Positions 1 to 13,029 of a stretch of 64,000 bases of DNA are shown in pieces; position 1 is the stretch's first letter; the number at the start of each line of letters is the position of its first letter. Both the position numbers and the translations under genes were made by a program. Location of the stretch: the NCBI RefSeq assembly GCF_964340395.1, contig NC_135570.1:13556322-13620321 (forward strand). The letters are read 5' to 3'. The notes below the pieces were generated by a model. That model was not told the origin of the DNA. It was given only the letters and a program-made list of their open reading frames with translations, and made no database searches. The stretch comes from Glandiceps talaboti. Taxonomy: Eukaryota > Hemichordata > Enteropneusta > Spengelidae.

Positions 1-71
1 CTTCTTCTTCTTCTTCTTCTTCTTCTTCTTCTTCTTCTTCTTCTTCTTCTTCTTCTTCGTCTTCTTCTTCT

Positions 72-121
<50 letters not shown>
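1..121. repeat. (CTT)n then (CGT)n trinucleotide array
   Basis: Pure CTT units change to CGT units near 60-75; the array may extend left of the window. Confidence 0.95.
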
Positions 122-1773
122 TCATTTTTATTATTACTATTTTCATTAATGTTATTACTTTGTGTCAGAGACGTATCGGTCGGGCCATGAGAAACAGGTA
201 AAAAACGGTCACCCTCGTGGTTTATCACACAGCGACATTTCCTTTATGTTGCTGTCATAATAATAATGGAAATATTTCGAGTGATTTACAAGACATATCA
301 GCCAGAAAGGAACTATCATTTGCTAACATTTTAATATCGACTTGACAATGTGCGAGTCGATCCAACGATGCTTAAAAATGAATTCCTTATAATAGAAAGT
401 ACAACAGTTTGAAGAAAACTTGAACTTGAAAAGCACACATCAAGATTGCGGCGAAAGCAAGATGTTCGACTGCAAATGTAAAGTAGACACTTGTAAAAAT
501 ATAGCTATTCATGCTTCAGTGAATGTGAACACTTCACTTCGATTTCACGATCATCCGTCTGATGCCACGATGCATGAAGTGATGCCTGCCCGAAAGCGTT
601 CTTTCAACCGGAGTTTTTTGTTACGCAATGTAATTGACAGAAACTCATCATAACTGTGTATCATTAGTTGCAAATCGAACTCTAAAACCTCGATGAGTCA
701 TCATGGTTTTTTAAAAAGACGGGGTATAACAAATGTAATGTGCTTGTAAAACCGATTCGCTTACACTGTGATTACAAACAAAATCATTGGAGTGTTCACA
801 AGTACACTATACACAACATCAGAATCATCAGATCAATCATCATATGATTTTTCTTTGACATAGCCACTTAGTGGACACGCCCTCTAAAATATCTATAACA
901 TCAAAGCCAGCGAAAATGATGTACAATGGTACTGGCAAAGTTCCAATATAACATTCCCAGATATGCTTTATTCAGTGAAGGTTTTTTTTTTTCAAATAAC
1001 ATTCGAATACTTCTGGTATGGAAAGCGTCACAGTATACGCATGCGCATGTGATCTCACTGATTGATTTTTTTTAAATGGACAATTGCGTACGGCTGGTTT
1101 AATTATGATGATGTTGCGCAGATTGTACTTTAGACAGCTCAATGATCTCAGTTGTCACTTGACTATCTACGTCAATTACATGTGAGTTTTCAAGTATGCA
1201 TTCTTCGGTCATTGCAATGGCGTGGATACTATGGCAGTCACTGTGATTCTCATGTAGACATTCGAGTATACATAATTAGTCTTCCATCTTAATTGTAAGT
1301 TGCACCCTCTGAGAGTAATATTACAGTGAACGGACACTTGATAGTCTAGAACACTGCGGCACACATTTCTTGTGTATTTGGATTTATCATGACAAAGCCT
1401 ATTTTGTGCGATGTGAAATAACTCACGTGACCACGTGGATAAATATCGCACAGAGTAGTATTTTGAAATTTTCCAAAAATCACAACATGGTTTTTGATAA
1501 ATGTTCATTATTTTGAGGGTAGATTTGTTGATTTTAGTCATATTTGAAAAAAAATGGCTATTAAAGTAGTCTTGTGTGTTTTTAAGATGTTATGAACTGT
1601 TTTTACACAGAACTTTACCACAGTGTAAAGAGTTTACAATTACCAAAGGACGCTTCGACTCGCGCTATGACCTTCAACGCCAAACAAACTTTTTTTTAAA
1701 AAGACCGGTAAAAAACACCCGGTCATCATAGCATTTTTCTAGCTATTTATTTACTTATTTCTTTATAAAACGT

Positions 1774-1861
1774 ATTTATTTATTTATTTATTTGTTTATT
1801 TATTTATTTATTTATTTATCTGTTTGTTTGTTTGTTTGTTTGTTTGTTAGTTTGTTTCTTC

Positions 1862-1927
<66 letters not shown>

Positions 1928-1970
1928 ATGTCTGTTTGTTTGTTGTTTGTTTATTTGTTTATTTATTTAT
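1774..1970. repeat. Compound (ATTT)/(GTTT)/(CTGT) array
   Basis: Ordered change of tetranucleotide unit, with the pure CTGT core at 1861-1927. Confidence 0.9.
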
Positions 1971-2361
1971 TCAACTATTTATATATTCATTGACGAGTAA
2001 GCATGAATCTCCCGCTTTCCCATCAAAAGTTTTATTTGACCGATTCCAAAGGTCAGAATAATTAATTCTCCACCACCAGCAACAGTTATATATCTGATAA
2101 TGTTCATTGCACATGGCTTGATTTAAAAGTGTGAACATTTTAAAAGTTTGAAGTTAACTTAATTTGAATTTAACCACAGGCCGCTAGATTGTGCTCTCGA
2201 AGTAAGCTAGTAGGCCAATCTGTGTTCTTCTGTATATATTGGAAAGTTTTTTTCCTCCTTTCCCACCACCATTTGTTAACATTCACGTCATAAGTTGATA
2301 TTGCTGTGTACAATGGAGTGGTTGACAATATTGCTAACATACGTACAGTAGAAATGATGTT

Positions 2362-2406
2362 GGCTTGGTGTTTCACTCATGGGACATTACGTATTTGACT
2401 CAGAGC
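2362..2406. repeat. Dispersed repeat fragment, copy 1
   Basis: Shares GGCTTGGTGTTTCACTCATG and the following GGACATTA-GT-TTTGAC--AGAG with 56590-56634. The two are about 54 kb apart and in the same orientation. Confidence 0.55.
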
Positions 2407-4223
2407 TTTAGGCTAATTCCTGATTTTACACCTTGTTATCTTCATTCATTACATCTAGTCAATCTTGTTACACAAGGCTTTATTAAATGAGGTTCAACCC
2501 CATGCTTGGCGAAGCGCAAATGGCGCATGTCAGTAATGATCCATCACAAATTGACAGGCTGTCGTCATCGCTCATTAATATTCATTTGATACAGCTGGAC
2601 TGATATGATATGCAAATGTACAACCGAACACCACCTCCAGTCTAATCAAACTAAAATCAAGTGGGGACGCAACAACGTCGTCATGTTTATATGAACGCTG
2701 TAGGGCGAGGGAGGAGCACAGAATTATGTGCTTGAGTAACGAGCTCGAGATTAACTAGACATACTGTGTGAAGATAACATAGTGTAAAATCGGATGCTTA
2801 TTTCCAATTGTTTATTTTCTAACTGATAATCAACATATCAACTTGATTACTTCTACAGCATCACTGTGCCCGGCATCTATATATAATTGTTTCTCTGTGT
2901 AAAAATGTCATGTTACATGAATGAAACACCAAAGCAACATCATTTGTACCGTAAAAGTATCCATATGGATGAGAAATATGTTTTACTGCAATTCAATGTG
3001 AAACAACATAAACCAAATGACAATTATTCAAAGTTCATATATTTAGCATTGAACTTCTCACCAGTCCTCATCAGAATAACAAATTCCATAGATCAATGCT
3101 AAAAAAACAATGAACTCATTGACATTGTTTGATCAAATAGACTATGTTTGTAACTAATTGGATTACAAAAATAAATAAAAATTAAAAACCCGTGTAAAAA
3201 AATTTGTATACGTAGAGAAAGTGATAAACCGGGCAAATGTAAGCAATTACTACGTCAAGCCACGTGTCTGCTTAGTAACATTTGTCAGTATGCACTCTAC
3301 GTATGTTATTATGACGTTTCAAAGTAGAGGGAAGCGAAAGACGCATGTGCAGACTCGACTTAGTGTAGCAATGACCTATACGTTTACCAATGACGGTTTA
3401 TTTTTAGTAAATATTGTACGGACAGTGTACAAGAGCAAACGTTTTTGCAAATTATAACTAAATTGTACAATAGCAAATGTATGTTTTACAAATATTCTCA
3501 TTGTTTTTTCAAGTACTGACATATTAAAAGATATTATGTTAAAAGTAAATAGTAATACATATTTCTCATCCACATGGCTATTTTAAATGTTCTCGCCGTC
3601 ATATGCAAATGAAGAAAATGATCGGCATTTTGTGTCATTTTATATGTGAAGACATTGGTGATGCGAACAAATAATATGTGATGTATTCCCTTTTGGTGCA
3701 GCGATCAGTGTTTAAGTCGTTGGATCGTTAATTTACCACTTAGGATATAGCGAATATAGAACTAATCGTTGTGTACGTATAATGTGTTACCCTCTCTAAC
3801 ATTAAGTGCAAATCGCACTTTACATCATTAAGGTACCTACGTAATGTACATCATATATTCCTGTAGCAATCAATAAAGAACATTATGATGAAACAAGAAT
3901 CATCGAAGCGTGTCGTCTCAATTTACAATCCGTGGAGTCCACCTCATTCACAATCCGTTGACAAACACTAACCATCATCATCATTTAAACAATTAGTGGC
4001 CGTATGAGGGCAGTCATCACTTTCAAAACCAATCCTTTTTGAGAAACTGGCGAAAGCCTTTACTTTGCAGACTTATGTAATTACATATTCAAATATATCC
4101 ACATATTATTAACACGACTATAGAGGTCCTCAGTCGTACAACTCAAAGGAAACACAACATTCTAAAGAAAGGGACCGTCACAGAATGTCGTACAAGCTCG
4201 TTGTCATAGGGGAACCAGATATA

Positions 4224-4333
<110 letters not shown>

Positions 4334-4668
4334 GTTGACAACTGGTTAGAAGAAATGGACGTCCCAGGTGATATATTTTTGTAACAACGTGTGGACACAT
4401 TTAGTACGAGTGTAGTAGCATATCGGCATTGAACTGAGATCAGCAATATAACGTTATAACAAAGATAATAAATAAACAATACAATGTAACGATAGTAATG
4501 GTATGTAAAGATAATATAATATAATATAAACAATATAATGTAGAAAAGGGCTATTTTATCACAATCTGGAAATATTACCGTGTCCAAATATTTTGTTACC
4601 CGATGTGTGAGGGCGCCCCGTCACGGCATACCCTACGGAGTGTTGAACCTCACATAGCTCATGGACTA

Positions 4669-4737
4669 TACATACATACATACATACATACATACATACA
4701 TACATACATACATACATACATACATACATACATACAT

Positions 4738-4770
<33 letters not shown>

Positions 4771-4937
4771 TACACACATACATACATACATACATACATA
4801 CATACATACACACATACATACATACATACACACACACATACACACATACACACATAAATACATACATACATACATACATACATACACACATACACACATA
4901 CATACATACATACATACATACATACATACATACATAC
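4669..4937. repeat. (CATA)n/(CACA)n array
   Basis: Tetranucleotide array with internal CACA blocks; open in all frames by composition only. Confidence 0.95.
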
Positions 4938-5245
4938 TGGTATTAAACTTAATCATTGTCCACACAATAAGAAACCTTGGAATAAACTAACATTTATTTC
5001 AATTTTACAAACACTTCATTTTGATATTGATGCAAACTCATCAATTCATTATGTGTCGAGTCGTGATCAAAAATTACAGTACGGTTGTCAATCTAACCAT
5101 AAACTCAAAATGCACATGATAATTTAATTGGCACTTTTTCACAACGTATAGGTCACGTGTTCTACATTTTGTACAGTATAGCTACATAATTCCGTTGAGT
5201 AATTAGTGAAGATATCTCATCTTGTCATCGCTTCAATGAAAATAC

Positions 5246-8200
5246 TTAGAACGAGGATTCTGGTCGTGTTGCTATCCACTTTTTAATATTAGGTAGTTCA
5301 GATACACGGGATCTCAGCGCAGTCAGCTTTTTGTGTGGTGCAAGCAAGTTGGCGTCTTTGAATTGCGCACAGTAGAAGTCGGTATGGGCAAGGAAAGCCA
5401 GGTCAGCCCAGGTCAGCTGAATTTCGAGGAAAAGGAAGAATAAATTATCAACACTTATTTTAGAGATCGTGACATCAGTAGAGAAAAGATTCGTCGTTGA
5501 GGGCGCTGTTTGCGAGCGGAGTCGTGTGAAAAGAGCGCCCGCAACGACAAATCTTTCAGTATCCAGAAACACAGTTTGATGCAGGGAGGGACTTTATAGA
5601 AGTTTCTTTTTTATCTTTTGGTCGAAATAATGCACATATTTAATTGATTGACACCGCGATTTAAATAGCGTTGGTGAGTCGCATCCTAAACACCAACAAA
5701 ACATCTAGCCCAACAAGATACTGACAGCAGCGCTAGCACGTATGGCCTTGTACCGTGAAAACTTCGGAATACAACTTCTGAAGCATGGAACGCATGCGTC
5801 GAATTATGTTAATTAAATGTTACATACAGAAAATTACATAAAAAGAACTACATGGGACATTTCTGTTCTTAAACGGCGATAATGCTTAAACGGCGACAAC
5901 ACACGTACCGTTATACTATGCACGTGCCAAGTTTAACAAAAAAATATGGAATATATACGCTGGTCGTTCCACGTCACGACAATGTGTGTCTACGTCACTG
6001 GTTCTGCTTTGTTCAAAATACGAGTCAAAACGTTCAAAATTGCCATTACTTGTACATGTACCGATATTTCTTTGATATTACTGGCGCTGGTATAATTATG
6101 TTATTCTACAATATTTGTCGTCATTCAATCGTTCGAGTTCAAAAGTTTGTTTAGTTCGAGATTTTTGAAGACACTGCTCAAGTAAATAGGGACAACTAAG
6201 ATATGTGACTCGTGACCTAAGGGTTATCAAAGGCCCCCCTCGAGCTCGGTTACTCGTATTTTCCTTGGCTGAACAAAGACAAACAAATTCCGGAATAAAC
6301 ATCTAAGTATTCCAAAATTACTTCAACAGTGTCTTCAAAAATCTCAAACTAAACAATTGTTTGAACTCGAATGATTTAGTAATGATTCTGCACGATCGAC
6401 CATTCAACTTAAAACAACTTACCTTATCACCGACAAAGAATCCATTTCCACCGTTGTTGGCTTCGAGAATTTTTTCGAGTGCAGATAAGGTTGTTGGTAC
6501 AGTTTTGGTTAAAAATGTATCTGTGAGTTCCTTCTGTTGTTGTGGTGAAAGAACGAAAACCCATCAGTAATATGTAGACTAATCATATTTTTCTCAACAA
6601 GTTAACTTGTACATAAGACCTAAAAACATAATTGTTTGTTTCCAGTTACCCGACCCCACTGCCGACCCTAAAATTTTACGTATTCGAGAAAAAAATAAAA
6701 TCACGAAAACTGGTATGTCTCACAAGAAATAGTGGATGCAGAAACTGACATCAACTAAAAAGACAATATAAAACTGTTTTTCCAATCTGTAATGGTTGTA
6801 CATCTGATAGGAAGAACTAAATAACACATGTACATTACATAGACCATTTGGTTCTAAAAATTGAGCGTAATCGGTACAATTTTTCTATTAGGCCTAATAA
6901 GCTAAAATTGTAAGCCAGTGCGTGCGAGGGAGCACGTGTGTGAATATACATATAATGTCTGTCTGTCTGTGTGTGTGTATGTATGTATGTATGTATGTAT
7001 GTATGTATGTATGTATGTATGTATGTATGTATGTATGTATGTATGTATGTATGTATGTATGTATGTATGTATGTATGTATGTATGTATGTATGTATGTAT
7101 GTATGTATGTATGTGTATATGTATGTATGTATGTATGTATATGTATGTGTATATGAAAGAAATATTACAGTTACCTTTTTCGCCTCATCTTTCTCAAACA
7201 TTAATTTGTACATGCTATCTGCCAGGTCTTTGACTGCGTCTGCTATCATGTCTACCCGTGCCTTATCGACGTTTGTCTTCCCGGCAAGTCCTACAGAATC
7301 ATACAAAGTGACTAGTGATACATGTATGTCTCGACATTCCTATCACACGTATGACTGATGTGACAAGAATAAAGAAGTCAGGCTACTTTTAACTATATTC
7401 GAGCTCAATCTGTGACGTGCTAGTAGTATGGGACTAGCACTTAAAACTCTCAAAACTTTTGCTGCATGTGACTGAAAAAATGTCAAGAATAGGTTATGGT
7501 CAAAGGTCACCATGTATATTTCTGGCGTTGTTTGAGTGTATACACTTTCACTATTGAAATGTATAGATTTGCATATTATACATGGTATTACCGTAAGCAA
7601 TAAGCCTTTTAATGTAGTTTTCACTCACCTATAGGGTCAATGAACTTTACAAGGTGAGTCTGAACTCATAAGTAGAAACGTATTTGCTTAGGAATCATTT
7701 GATACATGTAATTTACATCATAATATCTATAATCTACTTAGCTGCATGTTTATTGCAAATACATCTTTTGTCAGTGGCACTAATATATGCATACTCAGAC
7801 CACTAGTCTTCTGATATGCAAATGAGCAAAAGGTCGTCATCGTCATCCTTTTCGCTTTCACCAATAATGTTTACTTAGGGTTAAGTAAAAATCGTTCTCT
7901 ATAGTGTAACAGATGTGTAATCATGAATTTCTACAATGGGGCAGTTTTTTTCCTATCGGAGGGCGTGTCTGAATTATAGGGGTCTTTTTGCGAACACGAC
8001 AAACATGACTTTTAATACGAAAACAGATATTAAACACAATGTGATCACGTGACTATATTCAACCATGTTTTTTCATAATTCCGAACTGATTAAAATACAC
8101 GAAATTCTAATCTTACCACACTCATTAGCCACGAAGCGTGCAATTGCATAGGATTCAGCAATGCAACAGCCGTCAACTTCTAAAAGTGGCAATGATCCAA

Positions 8201-9280
8201 ATGGAAACTCTGTAATACAAGAAACAAGTAAATTAGACCAGAATATATGTTGGCATCCAGGATTTGCAGGATTTTTCGGATTGCTAGGTCAACATGCCAC
8301 ACCTTTTTTTTAATTTTTTTATTTCTGCGTGTTTGAAACAGTTGTGGGATTATATTTAAGTTACTTCTTAAATTGTCAGTTTTCGTGATTCGAAATGTTG
8401 CATGATTCTCGCATGTGTCTGAAAACGTAGGAGCAGGCAAGATTATTAAAGTCGTTCATGCCTGGCTGCGCTTGACCTTTGACCCGAGATTGTTTTGTAT
8501 CATTGCGAGTCTACTGGCATTTAATTGCAAATTTAAGATGGACTAAAAGGTCAAGTTAAACCACCTGATTGAATCATGTCGATACCACTTATAATATGAT
8601 GTGACGTGTCGTTGTTGTAAAGAAGATCGCCTTTACAGTCAGTGGAAGTATTGAACACTGAGGTACAGGTGCTGTAGGCATATGCAAATTAATCACCAAT
8701 GTCAGCTTTGAACGGTGCATACAATCCATGACAGTGCACTTTTTGTATTGATTTCTCAATCAAAATTGATGAAATGTTAAAAATTTCAAGGAATTACGAT
8801 GCCATTTTGAAAACGTGACATATAAAATTTGAGGAGAAAAAATACATTTGGTTTATAACATAGTTTACTCATCCTTGAAAATGCTATGTGACCAGCTAGT
8901 CTAGTTGCTATACAGTTATCGTTATGGATTATGTGGTTATAAACCACAGTTGGCATCCAGTCACCTAAATAGTAAAATTAAGTGTCACCTGCTGTGCAAA
9001 ATTATGGTGAAAAAAAGAAAACAGATAGTGTTGCTCACGTTTAGGTCCTGTTTCGCTTTTAACCGGTGCATTTACGAACTTAATACAATAAATCAGCAAA
9101 GGTGTACATGGTTGTGAAAGAAAAATGTTAAGGTTACTCACTGCCACTGGCCTTCAAAGGTGGCCAGTCTGCGAACTCAACACGGACGTCTTCAAATTCA
9201 ACACCTGCAGCCGCGAAAATGAGGCGAGTTACCTCTGCGCGGGCCTTGGCGTTAAAGTAGGTGAGTTTATACTGTGGCAT
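5246..9280 (-). CDS. Sigma-class glutathione S-transferase / HPGDS-like, gene A (5 coding exons, 209 aa)
   Basis: Spliced exons, 5' to 3' on the minus strand: 9280-9142, 8209-8117, 7290-7175, 6533-6423, 5416-5246 (stop TAA). All introns are GT-AG with phases 1,1,0,0, the layout known for vertebrate HPGDS. The protein starts MPQYKLTYF, with the sigma-class catalytic Tyr at position 8 that activates glutathione. The thioredoxin-like N-terminal half has the G-site cis-Pro motif (LPLLEVDG) and Glu-Ser (ESYAIARF). The C-terminal helical half has LAGKTN..KARVDMI, NGGNGFFVGD and the N-capping box LTWADL. Expected role: cytosolic GSH conjugation or prostaglandin H2-to-D2 isomerisation; the exact substrate cannot be read from sequence. 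Oddities: GDK where the paralogs have GDS before LTWAD, and AKARAE instead of the usual RGRAE. Intron 4 (between the third and fourth exons listed) carries a Tourist-like MITE and a (GTAT)n array. A minus-strand AATAAA lies about 250 bp past the stop (4992-4997). Confidence 0.93.
6121..6381. repeat. Foldback element with about 66-bp arms in GST A last intron
   Basis: Arms 6121-6186 and 6316-6381 are inverted and share AGTGTCTTCAAAAATCTC and AACTAAACAA around a spacer of about 130 bp. The right arm ends about 40 bp from the KEL...GDK exon. It is probably a non-autonomous inverted-repeat element; its family is unknown. Confidence 0.65.
6617..6894 (-). mobile_element. Tourist-like MITE, copy 1 (in GST A intron)
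   Basis: 278 bp, reverse orientation relative to copies 2 and 3. Ends are GACCTAAAAA... and ...TATTAGGCC, with TAA on both sides (6614-6616 and 6895-6897). The interior matches the copies at 42.3 and 54.7 kb throughout, with some deletions. GGCC-type termini and a TTA/TAA target duplication are typical of PIF/Harbinger-derived Tourist MITEs. It encodes nothing. Confidence 0.75.
6955..7155. repeat. (GTAT)n array in GST A intron
   Basis: Lies about 20 bp from the donor of the LAGK...EAKK exon; comparable arrays sit in the same intron of B, C and D. Confidence 0.95.
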
Positions 9281-11050
9281 GGTGTATAGGGTAAGTTGTG
9301 CCTCAAAATTTAGGAGAAATCAGCTGCTCTGCTGTGTTCAAGGGTACTACGGTGTTGATCGCAAATTGAAGTGGGGTTCCACGCACACCGTAGGTTGCTT
9401 AAATACCAGCTTAGCCACATTGATTTTATTTTTAGTTTCGGGTCACATTTTCATCCCAGAAACGCAAACGCCTGCGTTAAGGCAGAAAGGGCATGTTTTA
9501 ATATTTTAGTGTTATTTTGTTGTTTTGGGGATAATGGAGGTCCTGGGTAGGGAATGCGGTGATTCAGTGGAGTAATCGTTCTTTGTATCGCTTAACAAAT
9601 ACTTGACTTCGCCGATTTATTTGTTCTCTCGCTGCTTATGTTGAATCTGTGACGTGTGTTTGCTCACCAGACACGTCATCACCAATCGATAGCCTGCGGC
9701 ACATAACTCAGCAAGTTAATTGTCGAAAAATAGGTGACTGAAATTATGGTAAGGGAATTAACGTCCAGTGTTCAAGTTCAGTGGCAGGGGTGGGGACTTT
9801 ATGATTTAAAATACTGGTAAGAGAACGTTCATCATTTTAGTGGGTGGGGGCGGCGTTGCTGTAGCCGGGCATAAGCACGCTTCAAGTATTTATAATCTGG
9901 GAGTCAAACCAACGTACTCTGTTAGGAGGGGGTGGGGTGGGTGGGTTGGTAAATAGTCACATGGGGGTAAATTGGGAGTAAACTATTGTCACATGGGGGG
10001 GGGGGTACAACTGTTACAACCAGGGGTGGGGGGGGGGACTGTTAAAATTGTAAGGTGATCGATTTGAATGCATTTCTCCGTTTAATTAAAAATATCACAA
10101 TCACGTGATTGTTAATCAAGTTGTCGTGATTGTTACGTCATAATTATTACCTCCAACTTGAAGTACATGCACATCAAAAGTTCATTTAAAACGACCCTAG
10201 CGCGGGCAGCAATTGTATGATCAAACACACGTGCACATGCAATATACTATGCTAGTTGTGACTTTTAATAGCATTTTCCACTTGAAATTCATCTGAAACA
10301 TGTCACACCATTCTCCAAATAATTGACCATAAAATTTACAGTCACAAATTCGTCATTCACCATCACCGTGACAAAACATAATTTCAGCCTCGGAAAGTTT
10401 GGACATCTCACTAAAAGTCCATGTCAAATCTTGACTACTCTCAGATTTCGGTTTAATTTTGATAATAGTCTATAATGGAAATTTTATTCACAGTTACTAA
10501 TAATAGTGTCATGACACTTATGTTATATTTGTTCAGTCACTTTATTCAGTCAATACACATTATCTCAGACAACTGTAGAGATTTGAGCATTACATAACAA
10601 CACGCGCGTAAATTTTTGATTGGGTATTATTCTCTGGTGTTCAATTCAATCAATGACAAAATTACTACAGGCGCTTTATTGATACTGCATTGGCATCGTA
10701 CTGGTAGTCAAATCTTCTGTTATCAATGAGCAAGTGTCATTGTATATCCAAATGGAATGTCGTAGGTGTAGTCAAATGCACTGTCTCATTGAGAAATTGC
10801 AGAACGCAGTCTCAAATTGCTTGTAGTAAGGTGTTGGCATTGATAGGACAACAGACTTCTTGCGTCATGGAAGGTCTGAGAGTCTTGGACAAGAAATGTG
10901 ATATCAAACTGATCCCACGCTCAGAGCCTATGCGTGACTCTGAGTAAAGACCCTGTAAATGTTGTTTTTGTCGGAATAATCATGAGGACACGAGAAAAAC
11001 AGTCCCACACATCGCGAATGGTGCCAGTCTCAGATAGAATCTCACACTCG
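9281..11050. other. Intergenic between GST A and B, with G-rich tracts
   Basis: No gene seen. A plus-strand run at 9928-9945 has four G-runs separated by single T (G5-T-G4-T-G3-T-G3), a strong quadruplex pattern. More G-runs lie at 9994-10040. A TATTTAAG element on the minus strand near 9395-9404 could serve GST A. Confidence 0.55.
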
Positions 11051-11962
11051 TTACAAGAAGTTTGGATTCGATTCTGGTCTTGTGTCGAAATACTTCTTAA
11101 TTTTAGGAAGTTTCACCAGGCGTTCTCTCAGCGCTACCAACTTTTTGTGTGGAGCCAGTAAATTGGCGTCTTTCAATCGGCCGAGATAGTAGTCACAATG
11201 GACGAGGAAAGCGAGGTCAGCCCAGGTCAGCTGAAATTCAAGAAAGAGTAAATTTGAACCATCATTCGGTTAGCCCAAGGCGTTTTGGTGTAGAGCCATC
11301 GTCGTCTTAATACCACTTTCAGTATTAGCGTCGAATTAACTGGATTCGAAATAGAGTAGTCTGGCAGATTATTTTGGAAAATAAAAGTTGGTCCTCTGAA
11401 CAAACGACTTCTACTACAAATGAAGTCCTCTTTTTCTACTTTATACGATAGCACGTACGAATGCGAGAACCTGAGGCTAAATTTTTGAGCTCGTCACACA
11501 AAAATTGCATATTAATATCATATTACGTTGGAGCTTTTTACTCACCGAGTCTCCAACAAAGAATCCATTTCCACCGTTGTTGGCTTCTAGAAGTTTGACC
11601 AAAGCAGCCAAAGTGTTTGGGACTGTTTTTGTCACGTACACTTCCCGGAGTTCTTTCTGGAAATGAATAAACAAAATTGAAGTCATTCTGTATATGTACA
11701 TTTACAACGTATACATAGAAGAACTTTATGTTCAGATGACACGTACCACTGCTGTTCATAGTGGATAATTAGCTCATGTCTGTATTCATATATTGTGATA
11801 ATATTTGTAGCGTCATGTATACGTTGTGAAATGTTAATACTTTGTTCAATTATGTATCTGACCGACCGACCGACTGACTGACTAGCTGTATGTATGTATG
11901 TATGTATGTATGTATGTATGTATGTATGTATGTATGTATGTATGTATGTATGTATGTATGTA

Positions 11963-12009
<47 letters not shown>

Positions 12010-12050
12010 ATGTATGTATGTATGTATGTATGTATGTATGTATGTATGTA

Positions 12051-12123
<73 letters not shown>

Positions 12124-12140
12124 ATGTATGTATGTATGTA

Positions 12141-12227
<87 letters not shown>

Positions 12228-12966
12228 ATGTATGTATGTATGTATGTATGTATGTATGTATGTATGTACGTACGTACTATATAGTGTCTTTACCTTTTCA
12301 GCTTCATCTTTCGTAAACCACCATTTTACTATTCCTGTGAAAAGGTCGTTGAAGGCATCTCCTATCATATCTACCTTTGCCTTTTCCAAGTTAGTCTTCC
12401 CAGCAAGTCCTATAGAAATGTAGAAAGAGAAAAATCTACATACACATTTAATATAATATAGGTACACTGAGGCACGTAAATAGCAAGTTTTGCTGTCCAG
12501 GTCTTCAATAACTGCGACTACACAACTATACAATGTTAGGCTAAAGACCCTTCCCAAACTAAGGCGATCTCCCCATGATGATTAATTAAATACAAAGGTG
12601 TTGAATTTTAATCCTACCGAATTCATTGGCCAGAAAACGAGCAATTGCAAGCGATTGTGCGATTGTAGTACCATCCACTTCCAAGACAGGTAAGGCACCA
12701 AATGGAACTTCTGAAAATGGTTAAAATAAAAATGAAAGTAATTTATTAATAAAGTCAGTGACAGGTAGGTGGGAACAATAATTGTTATCCTGTTGACTGG
12801 AGTAATAAAATAAACTGGTAAACATGACGTGACTTTTTAGCTCTAAACTTATTGAATGTGAGCTTTAACTGTAAAACAATTGAACGATTCCCATTTATTG
12901 AATTGACAAGTAGTCGCTCTAAGTAGTAAGTGTTTGAAAACAAGCTTGTCTTTTTCACATCTGAAA

Positions 12967-13029
<63 letters not shown>

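Noticed and set aside
4603-4640. GGGCGCCCCG-CACGGC match with 53749-53770
   Set aside because: Shared stretch is only about 20 bp with no alignable flanks; too short to call a repeat family.
4559-4990. Long open frames reading Met-Tyr-Val-Cys or Tyr-Ile-His-Thr repeats here and in other CATA/GTAT arrays (6.9, 11.9, 25.0, 52.2, 61.2 kb)
   Set aside because: They are open only because the tetranucleotide array has no stop in several frames; they occur on both strands at once and lie in introns or spacers.
6423-6425. Lys replacing Ser at the GST A exon junction considered as a broken gene
   Set aside because: The N-capping box residues (Thr and Asp in LTWAD) are intact and all splice sites and frames hold, so the gene is treated as functional.
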